NCBI GenBank assembly: GCA_015657735.1
Contig: SSSX01000506.1
Coordinates: 1-17,662, forward strand
DNA length: 17,662 nucleotides
Direction of reading: 5' to 3'
From: Zoogloeaceae bacterium
Lineage (GTDB): Bacteria > Pseudomonadota > Gammaproteobacteria > Burkholderiales > Rhodocyclaceae
The notes under the pieces were generated by a model. The model did no database searches and had not been told where the DNA came from. It saw only the letters and a program-made list of their open reading frames with translations. Positions 6,962 to 13,826 of this stretch are shown piece by piece. Position 1 is the stretch's first letter. Each line of letters starts with the position of its first letter. Both the position numbers and the translations under genes were made by a program.

Positions 6962-8161
6962 TCAACGCTCCTTGGGTAAGCCTTCATCATCGGATGCGCC
7001 CGGCGCATTGCCTTGTTGCTGTGCCCTCAGCGCCGCTTGTCGATCAAGTAAACCGCCAAGGTAGGCGCCGGAAGCTCTTGTCCGGTTATGCCCTGCGAGA
7101 CGGGCGGCGGAGAGTCTTGCCGTAGCATCCACGTCGGCAGGCACATCGCCGCCGCCTCGCACTGGCGGCGCGACGCCGGCCTTGTCGGTGTAGTGGTCGA
7201 TCATCGCTTCGTGGCGCAATCCGTGCGCCGTGGCCCCCAATCCCTCTGCCGTGATGCCAAAGCGGGCCATCACGTAGTCGAAACGTCGCAGGTTGTGTTT
7301 CAGACTGTGGCGCGGATCGCCCAGGTGCGCGTCATCTTCCTGAACGACTGCCTGGGCGAACGCCAAAGCAGCAATGCGTTGCTCAGAATCCAGTGGCACG
7401 AAGCGCAGCCTTCCTCCCTTCGCGCCTTCCTTGATTCGCACGTAGCGATCCGCTTGTCGCTGGCCGAGCGGTAGCCCCGTTGCCTCGAAGGGGATCACGC
7501 ATTGGTTGGGCCGGAACATCACCGACTCTTTGCGTCGCAGCCCCATCGCTCGGATGAGCCGTAGCGAAGCGCCGACGTAGCGGTCATAAGCGCTGATCTG
7601 CTCGATCAGCGCATCGATGTCGATGCCCGCCGCCGTCCAGCTCTTGTCGCGCTGGGCATATTCATGGCGCTGGTATTCGGCCGGTGTCAGCCCGTAATGA
7701 GCCGGCGTGCGAATGAATCCCGGCTTGCCTAGCCATAGCGCGAGTCCTCGCAGGAAACTGAGGTAGGTCTGGATGGTGGCGGGGGCGAGTTGGTCCTGCT
7801 GCCAGACCTTGATCATGGCCCGGATGTGGCGGTCGCCCAGATTGCGGGGGTCAGGCACGGTGGCGAATCTGGCCTTCAGCTTGAGATCGCGGAAGAATCG
7901 GCGCAGGAAGTCGGCCCGTTCCTGCCGCGTTTTGTGCGAGACCGTCTTCTCCAGCGCGGTGTGCAGTGAGTTGAATAGCTCCAGCAGGACATCGAGCACC
8001 AGCAGTGGGTCGGCCTTGCCCGGACGGTAGCGTCCCAGGATCTCGGCAGGCGTCATTGATGCCCATTCCTGACGGCGTGGCGGTTGGTGTTTGGCGGCGC
8101 GGCCGGCGCCGATGGAGCCTTGGAACCGCCGACGGGTATGGCGAGCGTTGAAATCAGACAT
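6962..8161 (-). CDS. Tyrosine recombinase (integrase domain protein)
   Basis: I place the start at 8161 (MSDFNARHTRRRF) because GGAG lies about nine bases upstream; the frame remains open further out to 8254 without support. The 399-residue protein has the full tyrosine-recombinase set: arginine in GLRRKE (R209 or R210), H313-G-L-R316, H358 in AGHNR and the nucleophile Y367 in GAYLGG. Residues about 85-150 look like a SAM-like core-binding domain. It is unlike the P4-type integrase at 12105 and has no Arm domain of that kind. It may be the integrase of a nested element or act in resolution or cassette mobility. It converges on the PRTRC operon, and the upstream leader has nested inverted repeats. 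Confidence 0.88.
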   Translation of the reverse strand: MSDFNARHTRRRFQGSIGAGRAAKHQPPRRQEWASMTPAEILGRYRPGKADPLLVLDVLLELFNSLHTALEKTVSHKTRQERADFLRRFFRDLKLKARFATVPDPRNLGDRHIRAMIKVWQQDQLAPATIQTYLSFLRGLALWLGKPGFIRTPAHYGLTPAEYQRHEYAQRDKSWTAAGIDIDALIEQISAYDRYVGASLRLIRAMGLRRKESVMFRPNQCVIPFEATGLPLGQRQADRYVRIKEGAKGGRLRFVPLDSEQRIAALAFAQAVVQEDDAHLGDPRHSLKHNLRRFDYVMARFGITAEGLGATAHGLRHEAMIDHYTDKAGVAPPVRGGGDVPADVDATARLSAARLAGHNRTRASGAYLGGLLDRQAALRAQQQGNAPGASDDEGLPKER

Positions 8162-8218
8162 GGCAAATCTCCGAAGCGAGCCGTGCGCTGTCCCGTCAGC
8201 CCACAGCAGATGTATTGG

Positions 8219-8315
8219 TGGAATCCATCGGCTCGTCGCGGGCGCGGATTCCATCGCGTACGCAAAGCGTGGTCGAGTGCTTCGGTACGGCGTGCGACCA
8301 CGAGCACGCCGTACC
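8219..8315. repeat. Three overlapping inverted repeats upstream of the recombinase
   Basis: TGGAATCC (8219-8226) pairs with GGATTCCA (8246-8253). CGTGGTCG (8268-8275) pairs with CGACCACG (8295-8302). GGTACGGCGTGC (8284-8295) pairs with GCACGCCGTACC (8304-8315), 12 of 12 bases. The second and third pairs share bases and exclude each other. They lie 58-154 bases before the recombinase start, so they could be recombinase binding sites, an attachment core, or a leader switch in its mRNA. No T-tract follows. Confidence 0.7.
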
Positions 8316-8711
8316 TACCCAGGGTTTGCCGGTGTCGCGCCTTATGCGCGGCCTCCAACTCGGTCGGTCTTAAAAATGAAACAGTGATCCGTCCGCTTCC
8401 GCATTTCTGCGTTCGTCGGGCTTGGTGATGCAATCTCGCCTCGAAGGCGGGGACAACATCGGCGCGAAGGTCTCGCCTTGCGCTATAGGGGGATCAGTCC
8501 TCGATTCGTAGCGTCATCCACCTGCATGGGTCCGCCCCTGACCGAAAGTCCAGGGCAGTACAGGCGTACGAGCGGCTTCACACGCGGAGCCCATGAGGGC
8601 CACACGACGTGTGCTGCGCAATGCGCGTGCTCGAACGATGACGGGAAGCAATAGCGCGGCATCGGGTGCCGGCCAGTTGAACCGAACGCAAGACACGCAC
8701 TCGAGGAGCGT

Positions 8712-8929
8712 CCGACAGGGAACTGTCGGCAAGGGCTAGCGTTGCACTACGGGTGAAACAGTTTCGGGCACGGTCTCGGGGACCATGCCAACCCGACTCG
8801 AGGTCGGGAACTGAAGAGGCGGGTAACGACCGCAACGCCTTTTGCTCCGCGATGGAGCAGGCCAGGAGGCCTCGGGAGGCTGTAGTTCACACCTGGAGCG
8901 AGAGAAGGTCAATGGGCGAACCCGTTGAC
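8712..8929 (+). ncRNA. Possible structured RNA (group II intron-like fragment or novel ncRNA)
   Basis: Six stems occur in 220 bases: CCGACAG/CTGTCGG with a GGAA loop (8712-8729); GGCACGGTC/GACCATGCC with one mismatch (8767-8789); CCCGAC/GTCGGG (8792-8808); TGCTCC/GGAGCA (8843-8859); AGGCC/GGCCT (8859-8872); and GTCAATGGG/CCCGTTGAC with one T-G pair and a CGAA loop (8908-8929). GCGTTGC (8739-8745) also pairs with GCAACGC (8832-8838), enclosing the inner stems. The GNRA loop and two T-G pairs favour the plus strand; the mismatch would be a wobble on the minus strand. The density exceeds what I expect by chance in GC-rich DNA. No domain V or reverse transcriptase is seen, so an intron assignment is speculative. 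Confidence 0.4.
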
Positions 8930-9334
8930 GGAGCCTGAATGCCGGGGCTTGCGGGTGGCACTTGAAATTGAAACTCAGGGTGCGTTTATTTTTCGGGCGA
9001 CGACCAAACCAAGGCGGAATCAGGGCTTGACGGGCGCTAACTCGGCCTCTGGTTTCCACCGTGAGCGTTTCGATCCCATGCCGCAGTTTTCCCTTAGATC
9101 ACCGCTGGAAATGAGCCCTTGACGCACCACGATCCAGTGAGAGCGTAGTGCGACGCGGAAGGCGTTTCGGTACCCCGCGCAGGAACTCGACTTTCATCGT
9201 AGCTCATCTCGACTGGACTTCGAATGCGGTCGAGGCTGATTGCGATAGGCGGACAAAGCAGAACGGATTTTGCGTGGACGGGCCGTATCGGGATGCCGAT
9301 GCTGGTCAATCGAAAATCTATACAGGAGTCTCAC

Positions 9335-10363
9335 ATGGACTATGTCGTCAGAGCGGTGGATGTCGGTTTTGGCAACACCAAGTACGTCAGCAGCGTGGCC
9401 GGCGGTGACATCCGTTGCGCCAGCTTCCCGTCGGTCGCATACCCCACCATGCGCGAGCCGTCGGGCCAGCCCGGCTACGAGCGGCGAAAAACCGTCGCGA
9501 TTCCGATCAACGGCCTCTTCTACGAGGTCGGTCCCGAAGTCGAACTGGCTGCGGACACCTTCCGCGCGACCCAGATGCATGATCGCTACACCGAGACGCC
9601 GGAGTACATGGCGCTCCTACGAGGGGCCTTGGCCTTGATGAAGCAGCCCGCCATCGACCTGCTGGTCGTGGGCTTGCCAGTGGCCGCGCTTACTGCCAAG
9701 AAAGCCGCCCTTGAGAAGGCGGTGATTGGAACGCACGACATTGGAAACGGCAAGAGCATCGTGGTTCGCAAGGCGTTGGCCATCGCGCAGCCCCAGGGGG
9801 CACTGGTCGATTTTGCCGTGCAGCACGGAAAGATGGCCAGCATCGAGCGGGAGCAAAGCCTGATCCTTGACCCGGGTTCTCGTACCTTCGACTGGCTTGT
9901 GGCGCGGGGCATGCGCCTGGTGCAGAACAAGAGCCATTCGGTGAACCGGGGGGTGTTCGACATCCTTCAAGCCATTTCAGCGGAGATCGGGCACGACATC
10001 GGCACGCCTTACAACGATATCGATGCTATCGATCTGGCCTTGCGGACCGGCAAAAACCCGGTGATCTACCAGAAGCCCTATGACATCTCGCGGGCCATGC
10101 CCATGGCGCACTCGATCGCGCAGCAGGCCGTGGCGTCGATGATGCGCTGGATCGAAGCAAGCTACAGCTTCCAGAACATCATCCTGGTGGGTGGGGGAGC
10201 CTATCTCTTCAAGAAGGCGGTGAAAGAGGCGTTCCCGAAGCACCGAATCCTGGAAGTGAAGGATCCCCTGCACGCCAACGTCCGTGGCTTCCAGATTGCA
10301 GGCATGAACCACGTGGACAAAATCTTCAGCGGCACAGCCAATGCGGCCCAGGGTGGTGCGTGA
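9335..10363 (+). CDS. PRTRC system protein D, ParM/StbA-like actin ATPase
   Basis: The ATG at 9335 is preceded by CAGGAG at seven bases; an upstream in-frame start at 9224 has no support. The 342-residue protein shows the actin-fold ATPase motifs: phosphate 1 VDVGFGNTK (8-16), phosphate 2 LDPGSRTFDW (178-187) and adenosine LVGGGA (284-289). This matches ParM/StbA plasmid segregation proteins and specifically PRTRC protein D, which often sits apart from the rest of the cassette, as here. Filaments of such proteins push or position DNA. It heads a five-gene operon with overlapping or tightly spaced genes. The partner adaptor is probably the next gene, and a centromere would be expected in the region just upstream. 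Confidence 0.87.
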   Translation: MDYVVRAVDVGFGNTKYVSSVAGGDIRCASFPSVAYPTMREPSGQPGYERRKTVAIPINGLFYEVGPEVELAADTFRATQMHDRYTETPEYMALLRGALALMKQPAIDLLVVGLPVAALTAKKAALEKAVIGTHDIGNGKSIVVRKALAIAQPQGALVDFAVQHGKMASIEREQSLILDPGSRTFDWLVARGMRLVQNKSHSVNRGVFDILQAISAEIGHDIGTPYNDIDAIDLALRTGKNPVIYQKPYDISRAMPMAHSIAQQAVASMMRWIEASYSFQNIILVGGGAYLFKKAVKEAFPKHRILEVKDPLHANVRGFQIAGMNHVDKIFSGTANAAQGGA

Positions 10364-10668
10364 TGAGCGAGAAGAAGACGCCAGAGCACGAGACGATCCG
10401 CTTGCTGTTCGAGTTGGACCGGGCGGACGACCCGCAACTGTACGACGACCTGATCCGCTTCAAGAAGGGGACGAAGCGGATCAACCGGTTGCGCTTGCTG
10501 GCGCGCGAAGGGGTGATTGGTCAATTGAGCCTTGCTGGGGGCGGCATGGTGCCGCGCCTGGTCCAGGTGTCAACTGTGAACAGCACCGCCGCCGAGTTGC
10601 CGGCGGCGCCAGCGATCGCCATGCCGTTCGCCTCTGAGGTATTCGGCGAACCAATCACCGATCGTTGA
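10363..10668 (+). CDS. Small ParR/StbB-like partner of protein D
   Basis: The ATG at 10363 shares its A with the TGA of protein D; a GTG one codon earlier is an equal option. The 101-residue product has a charged N-terminal half with KRINRLRLLAREGVIGQ (about 42-58), which resembles the DNA-binding ribbon-helix-helix end of ParR/StbB adaptors, and a Pro/Ala-rich tail. Position directly after a ParM-like gene is the classical place for ParR. The similarity is short, so the assignment is inference from context. It would bind centromere repeats and connect DNA to the filament. Confidence 0.6.
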   Translation: MSEKKTPEHETIRLLFELDRADDPQLYDDLIRFKKGTKRINRLRLLAREGVIGQLSLAGGGMVPRLVQVSTVNSTAAELPAAPAIAMPFASEVFGEPITDR

Positions 10669-10696
10669 TCCAGCAGTGCGGATCAGGAGGATATCC

Positions 10697-11191
10697 ATGG
10701 ATCAGAAAGATTTTCGGGTCATCCACGGCTGGGTGGACGACATAGTGCGCGATCATGTGCGCAGCGGGTATCGGCTGCGAGTTAGACAGGACGAGTGGCA
10801 AGTGGCCGATCTCGCTTTGGATCAGATGCTTTGTTCGATGAAGCTTGAGGACGAGGTGAGCGTGGTGGTCGCAAGCACGCGACCTGGCCGCGTGTTGGTT
10901 CTTGTCGACCGCACGACGGGCGAGGGGGCGAACTCCGTTCGCGAAGGGAGACGGCGGTGGCCCAGCGAAGGTGACCTGCTGGTGATCTTGGCGACTGCCG
11001 GATACTTCGCGATCGCCTTGGGGTGGATGGCCCTGCCAGCTTTGCTGTGCTTCGTGCTGCTTTACTGGCTGTTGACGTACCGAATCCCCGAGGCGAATCG
11101 ACGGCGCGCCGCGGCGCGAATTGATTACCTGATCGACCGGGAGTATCGCCGCTGGCACGCGATGCGGACCCGACAGGGGGGAGTGCGGTGA
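10697..11191 (+). CDS. Membrane protein of unknown function
   Basis: An AGGAGG six bases upstream supports the ATG at 10697. The 164-residue protein has a soluble N-terminal 90 residues, a hydrophobic stretch at about 93-127 long enough for two short or one hairpin-like membrane segment (DLLVILATAGYFAIALGW then MALPALLCFVLLYWLL), and a basic C-terminal region (RRRAAARIDYLIDREYRRWH). No known domain is recognised. Its GTGA overlap with the following gene and short distance from the ParR-like gene place it in the D operon. It may tether the segregation or nuclease proteins to the membrane, but that is only suggested by context. Confidence 0.7.
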   Translation: MDQKDFRVIHGWVDDIVRDHVRSGYRLRVRQDEWQVADLALDQMLCSMKLEDEVSVVVASTRPGRVLVLVDRTTGEGANSVREGRRRWPSEGDLLVILATAGYFAIALGWMALPALLCFVLLYWLLTYRIPEANRRRAAARIDYLIDREYRRWHAMRTRQGGVR

Positions 11192-11643
11192 GCGCCAATC
11201 GCCGGCCGCGCTCCGGCCGGCGCGAGCGTGTCAGCGCATCGGAACTTGCCCAGATGGGTGTCTGTGAGCGTCTGGTGCTATTCGAGTATCGTTATGGTCA
11301 GCGGCGGTCCGCCCAACAGCGAAAGGACATGGCTCGAGGGGGCCGAGAGCACCGGCGTTTCTTTCGGGAAGGACAGGTGCAGCCTATCCGCAAGGGGCCG
11401 TGCTTTATCGCTACCCTCGTCTATGGCGAGGGGCGTGAGGTCTCGGCACTACGCTCGTTTCGCGATCGGGTACTGCGTCGCTCGATGCTTGGCCGAGGTG
11501 TGATCCTAGCCTATTACCGTGCGGCACCGGCCGTGTGCCGGATACTCGCGGGGCATCCGTGGCTGATTCGGGCGATGCGTGCGCTGCTTCGCCCTGCTAT
11601 CTGGATGGCGGCAGGGTTGGAGAGGTGGAGGGGAGGGCGATGA
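11188..11643 (+). CDS. Cas4-like N-terminal half fused to CFI-box domain
   Basis: The GTG at 11188 overlaps the previous stop (GTGA). The protein has 151 residues in two parts. Residues 14-60 (VSASELAQMGVCERLVLFEY... ARGGREHRRFF) match the start of Cas4/RecB-type Fe-S nucleases: an S-x-S-E-L helix, the first cluster cysteine C26 followed by x-R, and the G-x-x-x-H motif with H55. Residues 71-145 start with PCFIATLVYG and continue with LRSFRDRVLRRSMLGR and AYYRAAP, the CFI-box C-terminal domain found at the ends of many unrelated bacterial proteins, role unknown. There are no D, ExK or Q motifs here; these are in the next gene, which starts in the stop codon. I infer two subunits of one nuclease. 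Confidence 0.65.
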   Translation: MSANRRPRSGRRERVSASELAQMGVCERLVLFEYRYGQRRSAQQRKDMARGGREHRRFFREGQVQPIRKGPCFIATLVYGEGREVSALRSFRDRVLRRSMLGRGVILAYYRAAPAVCRILAGHPWLIRAMRALLRPAIWMAAGLERWRGGR

Positions 11644-12203
11644 TTGAGTTGATGACCGCTGGTGCCTTCTTGATCCTCTTGCTCATCTGGGCACTTCGTC
11701 GTCTGGAGCGCCAAGGGGATCAAACTTGGTTACCGCGGGAGTTGCGACGGTCGACGCTTGTCTACGCAGAAAAACTATTCCGGTCACCTGGCCTAATAAC
11801 CCTGACGGCGAAGGTCGACCGTGGATACCGTGACCCGGCCGGGATCATTATCCTTGTCGAGTTGAAAAATCGGCAGCGTGACCGCGTGTCCCCCTCAGAC
11901 GTAATCGAACTCTCCGCGCAGCGGGTGGCTGTTATGGCGGAGACAGGAGGGCTGGTGGCCTTGCATGCCTATGTGATCGTGCAAGGACCATCGGGCCGCC
12001 GCGTTGTTCACCGAGTCGGATTGCTCAATGTTGTCGAGGTGGGAGCATTGATCCAACGGAGGGAATCGATTCTGATAGGAAGAGCGGCCCCCCGATGTTC
12101 GCGCTCAGTTCGTCTGTGCCGTGGATGCGTTTTTCAGCGCCGGTGTACGGAGCTGCCGTGGTGCGCCGGTCCTAGAGGCGGCATTTTTGCGAGCCTCGGG
12201 TGA
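11640..12203 (+). CDS. Membrane-anchored Cas4-like PD-(D/E)XK nuclease, C-terminal half
   Basis: The ATG overlaps the upstream stop as ATGA. The 187-residue product begins with one hydrophobic helix (5-19, MTAGAFLILLLIWALRR), then a PD-(D/E)XK core: D60 in TAKVDR, E74-x-K76 in IILVELKNR and Q94 in ELSAQR. It ends with C153, then C160-x2-C163-x5-C169, the spacing of the C-terminal cysteines of Cas4-type Fe-S nucleases. The first cysteine and the His of that family are missing here but present in the preceding protein. The likely activity is DNA end resection or ssDNA cleavage by a membrane-bound complex. There is no CRISPR array or cas1/cas2 in the window. The last 33 codons run antisense to the integrase 3' end. 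Confidence 0.7.
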   Translation: MIELMTAGAFLILLLIWALRRLERQGDQTWLPRELRRSTLVYAEKLFRSPGLITLTAKVDRGYRDPAGIIILVELKNRQRDRVSPSDVIELSAQRVAVMAETGGLVALHAYVIVQGPSGRRVVHRVGLLNVVEVGALIQRRESILIGRAAPRCSRSVRLCRGCVFQRRCTELPWCAGPRGGIFASLG

Positions 12204-13550
12204 TTTCTTGGGGGGCGGTATGTTCTTGGCGGCGGAGTCTGCAGTGTTGTTCATATGGAGTCCCGCCAGACGTGTCAAATGCTTACCAAGGGCTTTCCAA
12301 GCTGCCTCCATTTCGTGCTCGTAGGTATGCCGTTGGTAAACGCGCTTCGTCCGATTCTCTTCGATATGGTTCAGGCAATGCTCAACGACATCGGGTAGCA
12401 CATGTAGCTGCGTCATCATTGTGGCGCCAGTTCTCCTTAAGTCATGAGGCCCCCATTTGCCACCTGGTAACGCCAAGGCAGAGGTGGATTTGCTGCGCCG
12501 TTTCATCGGTTCGCTACTGCGTTGCCTATCACCTAGCTGTTTGGTAATCGACTTACTGGAGAGTGCCTTCTTGCAATCTCGGCCCGGGTAAACCCATGCG
12601 ATATCGGGATTACTAAGTGCTTTCACTTTACGGAAGTGCTCCACAGCAAAGTCCGACAAGTAGATTTCGTGAGGTTTGCCATTCTTGGTTTCAGGGATGC
12701 GCCAGCGTCGGTTATCAAGATCAATGTCAGACCATTTGGCACTCGACAACTCCCCGATGCGGCAGAGCGTTGCAAGAACGATCCAGACCGCCGCCTCTGT
12801 TTGCGGCATCAGTCTTGCGCTGGGCAGTTGGTGGCGCAGCGTTTGAATTTCGGCTCGGCTCAGAACGCGCTCACGTTCAGTGTCCGGACCGCCGATCTTG
12901 ACCTTTCGAATGCTGGCGGTTGGATCGGCTTCGATGTAGTCTCGATCGACGGCAAACCGGAACATCTGCCGTATTAAAGAAAATACAACTTTGGCCATCC
13001 GGTTCACGCCTCTTGCTAGCAGAGGATCAGTGACCAGTGTGATGTGACCCTTCTTGACATCCGTGACGGGGAGGGTACCCAATTTCGGTAGCACATCTTT
13101 TTCGAACATGCGCCGGACTTCTTTTCCTCCGTCTTTGCGGCGTATAAGATCGACCTCGGCCCAGTGCTCAAATAGCCCTCGGACGGTGAGCCTTGTCTGC
13201 TGGGCCACAATTTCGTCAAGCCGCTTCTGTTGTTTTTCAATTTCTTCCAACTGGTCGACTTTGACCTTCAGTCGTTCCGCTTTGCGGCGTTCTGTTGGAT
13301 CGGATCCACCGTCAACCTCTACTTTCAGCCGGTCTCGTTCGGAGCGGATCGATGCGAGAGACAATTTGGGCCATGCACCGACAGCGATTTGCTTGACCTT
13401 GCCGTCGAAGCGGTAGCGCCAATCGAAGTAGACCGACACCCCGCTGGCGCCGCAGCGCACCGACCCAATCAGGCCACCATCTTCGCGAAGTTTCTTGTCG
13501 TGGTCCTTGTTGCCAAGTGCCTCAAGTTCCTTGACGGTCAGCTTACCCAT
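12105..13550 (-). CDS. P4-type tyrosine integrase of the element
   Basis: An AAGGAGG just upstream of 13550 supports this start. The 481-residue protein has an N-terminal Arm DNA-binding region (GGLIGSVRCGASGVSVYFDWRY), a coiled-coil-like stretch (about 90-120), a SAM-like domain, and the catalytic residues R264 (CRIGELSSAKW), H369-D-L-R372, H395 (CLNHI) and Y405 (RVYQRH). This is the bacteriophage P4/DUF4102 class, which inserts elements into tRNA genes. Its 5' end lies about 190 bases from the tRNA-Pro fragment, as expected. The Lys/Pro/Ala-rich tail beyond residue 430 is not a conserved part of the family and overlaps the nuclease gene by 99 bases. The gene appears intact. Confidence 0.93.
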   Translation of the reverse strand: MGKLTVKELEALGNKDHDKKLREDGGLIGSVRCGASGVSVYFDWRYRFDGKVKQIAVGAWPKLSLASIRSERDRLKVEVDGGSDPTERRKAERLKVKVDQLEEIEKQQKRLDEIVAQQTRLTVRGLFEHWAEVDLIRRKDGGKEVRRMFEKDVLPKLGTLPVTDVKKGHITLVTDPLLARGVNRMAKVVFSLIRQMFRFAVDRDYIEADPTASIRKVKIGGPDTERERVLSRAEIQTLRHQLPSARLMPQTEAAVWIVLATLCRIGELSSAKWSDIDLDNRRWRIPETKNGKPHEIYLSDFAVEHFRKVKALSNPDIAWVYPGRDCKKALSSKSITKQLGDRQRSSEPMKRRSKSTSALALPGGKWGPHDLRRTGATMMTQLHVLPDVVEHCLNHIEENRTKRVYQRHTYEHEMEAAWKALGKHLTRLAGLHMNNTADSAAKNIPPPKKSPEARKNAASRTGAPRQLRTPALKNASTAQTN

Positions 13551-13588
13551 GCTTGCCTCCTTGCCCGGGGGAGGTCATTGGGGTAAAA

Positions 13589-13612
13589 TTCCCCCCACAT
13601 TTCCCCCCACAA
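13589..13612. repeat. Tandem 12-base repeat upstream of integrase
   Basis: TTCCCCCCACAT (13589-13600) is followed directly by TTCCCCCCACAA (13601-13612), 11 of 12 identical. It lies about 40 bases upstream of the integrase start and 130 bases from the attachment site, a suitable position for arm-type integrase sites or an operator. Function is inferred from position only. Confidence 0.5.
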
Positions 13613-13741
13613 CTTTGCCGGATGTGGTTGGATTGTATGGGACGATGCTGGAATCGTAAAGGCTTTTTTCTACATACAAAACAATGTGTTGAGATGGTTT
13701 CTGGGATGTCGTTGGATGCTCTGGGATGCGCTTTTACCCTC

Positions 13742-13786
13742 ATGGGGTGCAAGGGGTCGCGAGTTCGAATCCCGCCGCCCCGACCA
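13742..13786 (+). other. attR-like site: 3' half of a tRNA-Pro(GGG) gene
   Basis: The sequence holds an anticodon loop ATGGGGT with GGG at 13745-13747 (or one base either side), the 3' anticodon stem GCAAG, a T arm GCGAG-TTCGAAT-CCCGC (13759-13775), acceptor strand CGCCCCG, discriminator A and CCA (13784-13786). The G at position 72, implying C1-G72, is typical of bacterial tRNA-Pro. Upstream bases do not form the missing 5' stem (CCCTC instead of CTTGC), so the gene is cut in the anticodon loop. This is a junction made by integrase crossover there. One A-C mismatch in the T stem suggests decay. The intact copy should be at the other end. Confidence 0.8.
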
Positions 13787-13820
13787 AATTAAATAACCGG
13801 CTCTGCCGGTTTTTTAATTT
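13787..13820 (+). terminator. tRNA-Pro terminator
   Basis: Immediately after the CCA, AACCGGC (13795-13801) pairs with GCCGGTT (13805-13811) around TCT, followed by a T-run. Flanking AAATTAAA and TTTAATTT lengthen the pairing. It is the normal terminator of the tRNA gene and belongs to the chromosome. Confidence 0.85.
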
Positions 13821-13826
13821 ATGGCG

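Larger units (their letters stand above)
8162..9334. other. Long non-coding interval between recombinase and protein D
   Basis: These 1,173 bases hold no open frame with a good ribosome site or recognisable protein; those present overlap one another on both strands and have arginine- and serine-rich shadow composition. The interval contains two structured parts, listed separately: nested inverted repeats at 8219-8315 and a run of hairpins at 8712-8929. From 8930 to 9334 I see no clear feature apart from the ribosome site AGGAG of protein D at about 9324 and weak TCGAC-type repeats at 9186-9234. The interval could carry the par centromere, an attachment site or a structured RNA. Confidence 0.6.
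1..13786. mobile_element. Right end of an integrative element (ICE or genomic island) in a tRNA-Pro gene
   Basis: The stretch from the left window edge to the truncated tRNA-Pro fragment carries typical accessory content: a plasmid/ICE-type PRTRC cassette, two tyrosine recombinases, an actin-like segregation gene and a nuclease pair. It ends exactly where a tRNA-Pro 3' half joins ordinary chromosomal genes. The P4-type integrase next to this junction is the expected arrangement for an element inserted in a tRNA gene. The left end, the intact tRNA and any conjugation genes are outside the window, so self-transfer cannot be judged. Two recombinases of different type suggest nested or composite elements. 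Confidence 0.75.

Noticed and set aside
8945..8985. Possible IS21-type terminal sequence (CACTTGAAATTGAAACTCAG)
   Set aside because: It recalls insertion-sequence ends, but no matching inverted partner or transposase fragment is visible in the window.
8514..9059. Minus-strand open frames in the non-coding interval
   Set aside because: Three overlapping frames rich in Arg, Ser and Pro compete with each other, lack good starts, and show no protein motif.
9186..9234. CTCGACT spaced 22 bases apart plus an inverted GTCGAG, as a par centromere
   Set aside because: Only two direct copies of a 7-base word and one partial inverted copy; too weak to call iterons.
11188..12203. CRISPR-Cas adaptation module
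   Set aside because: The Cas4-like motifs are present, but there is no cas1, cas2 or repeat array anywhere in the window.
13680..13786. Complete tRNA gene
   Set aside because: The 5' acceptor, D arm and 5' anticodon stem cannot be formed from the upstream bases, so only the 3' half is present.
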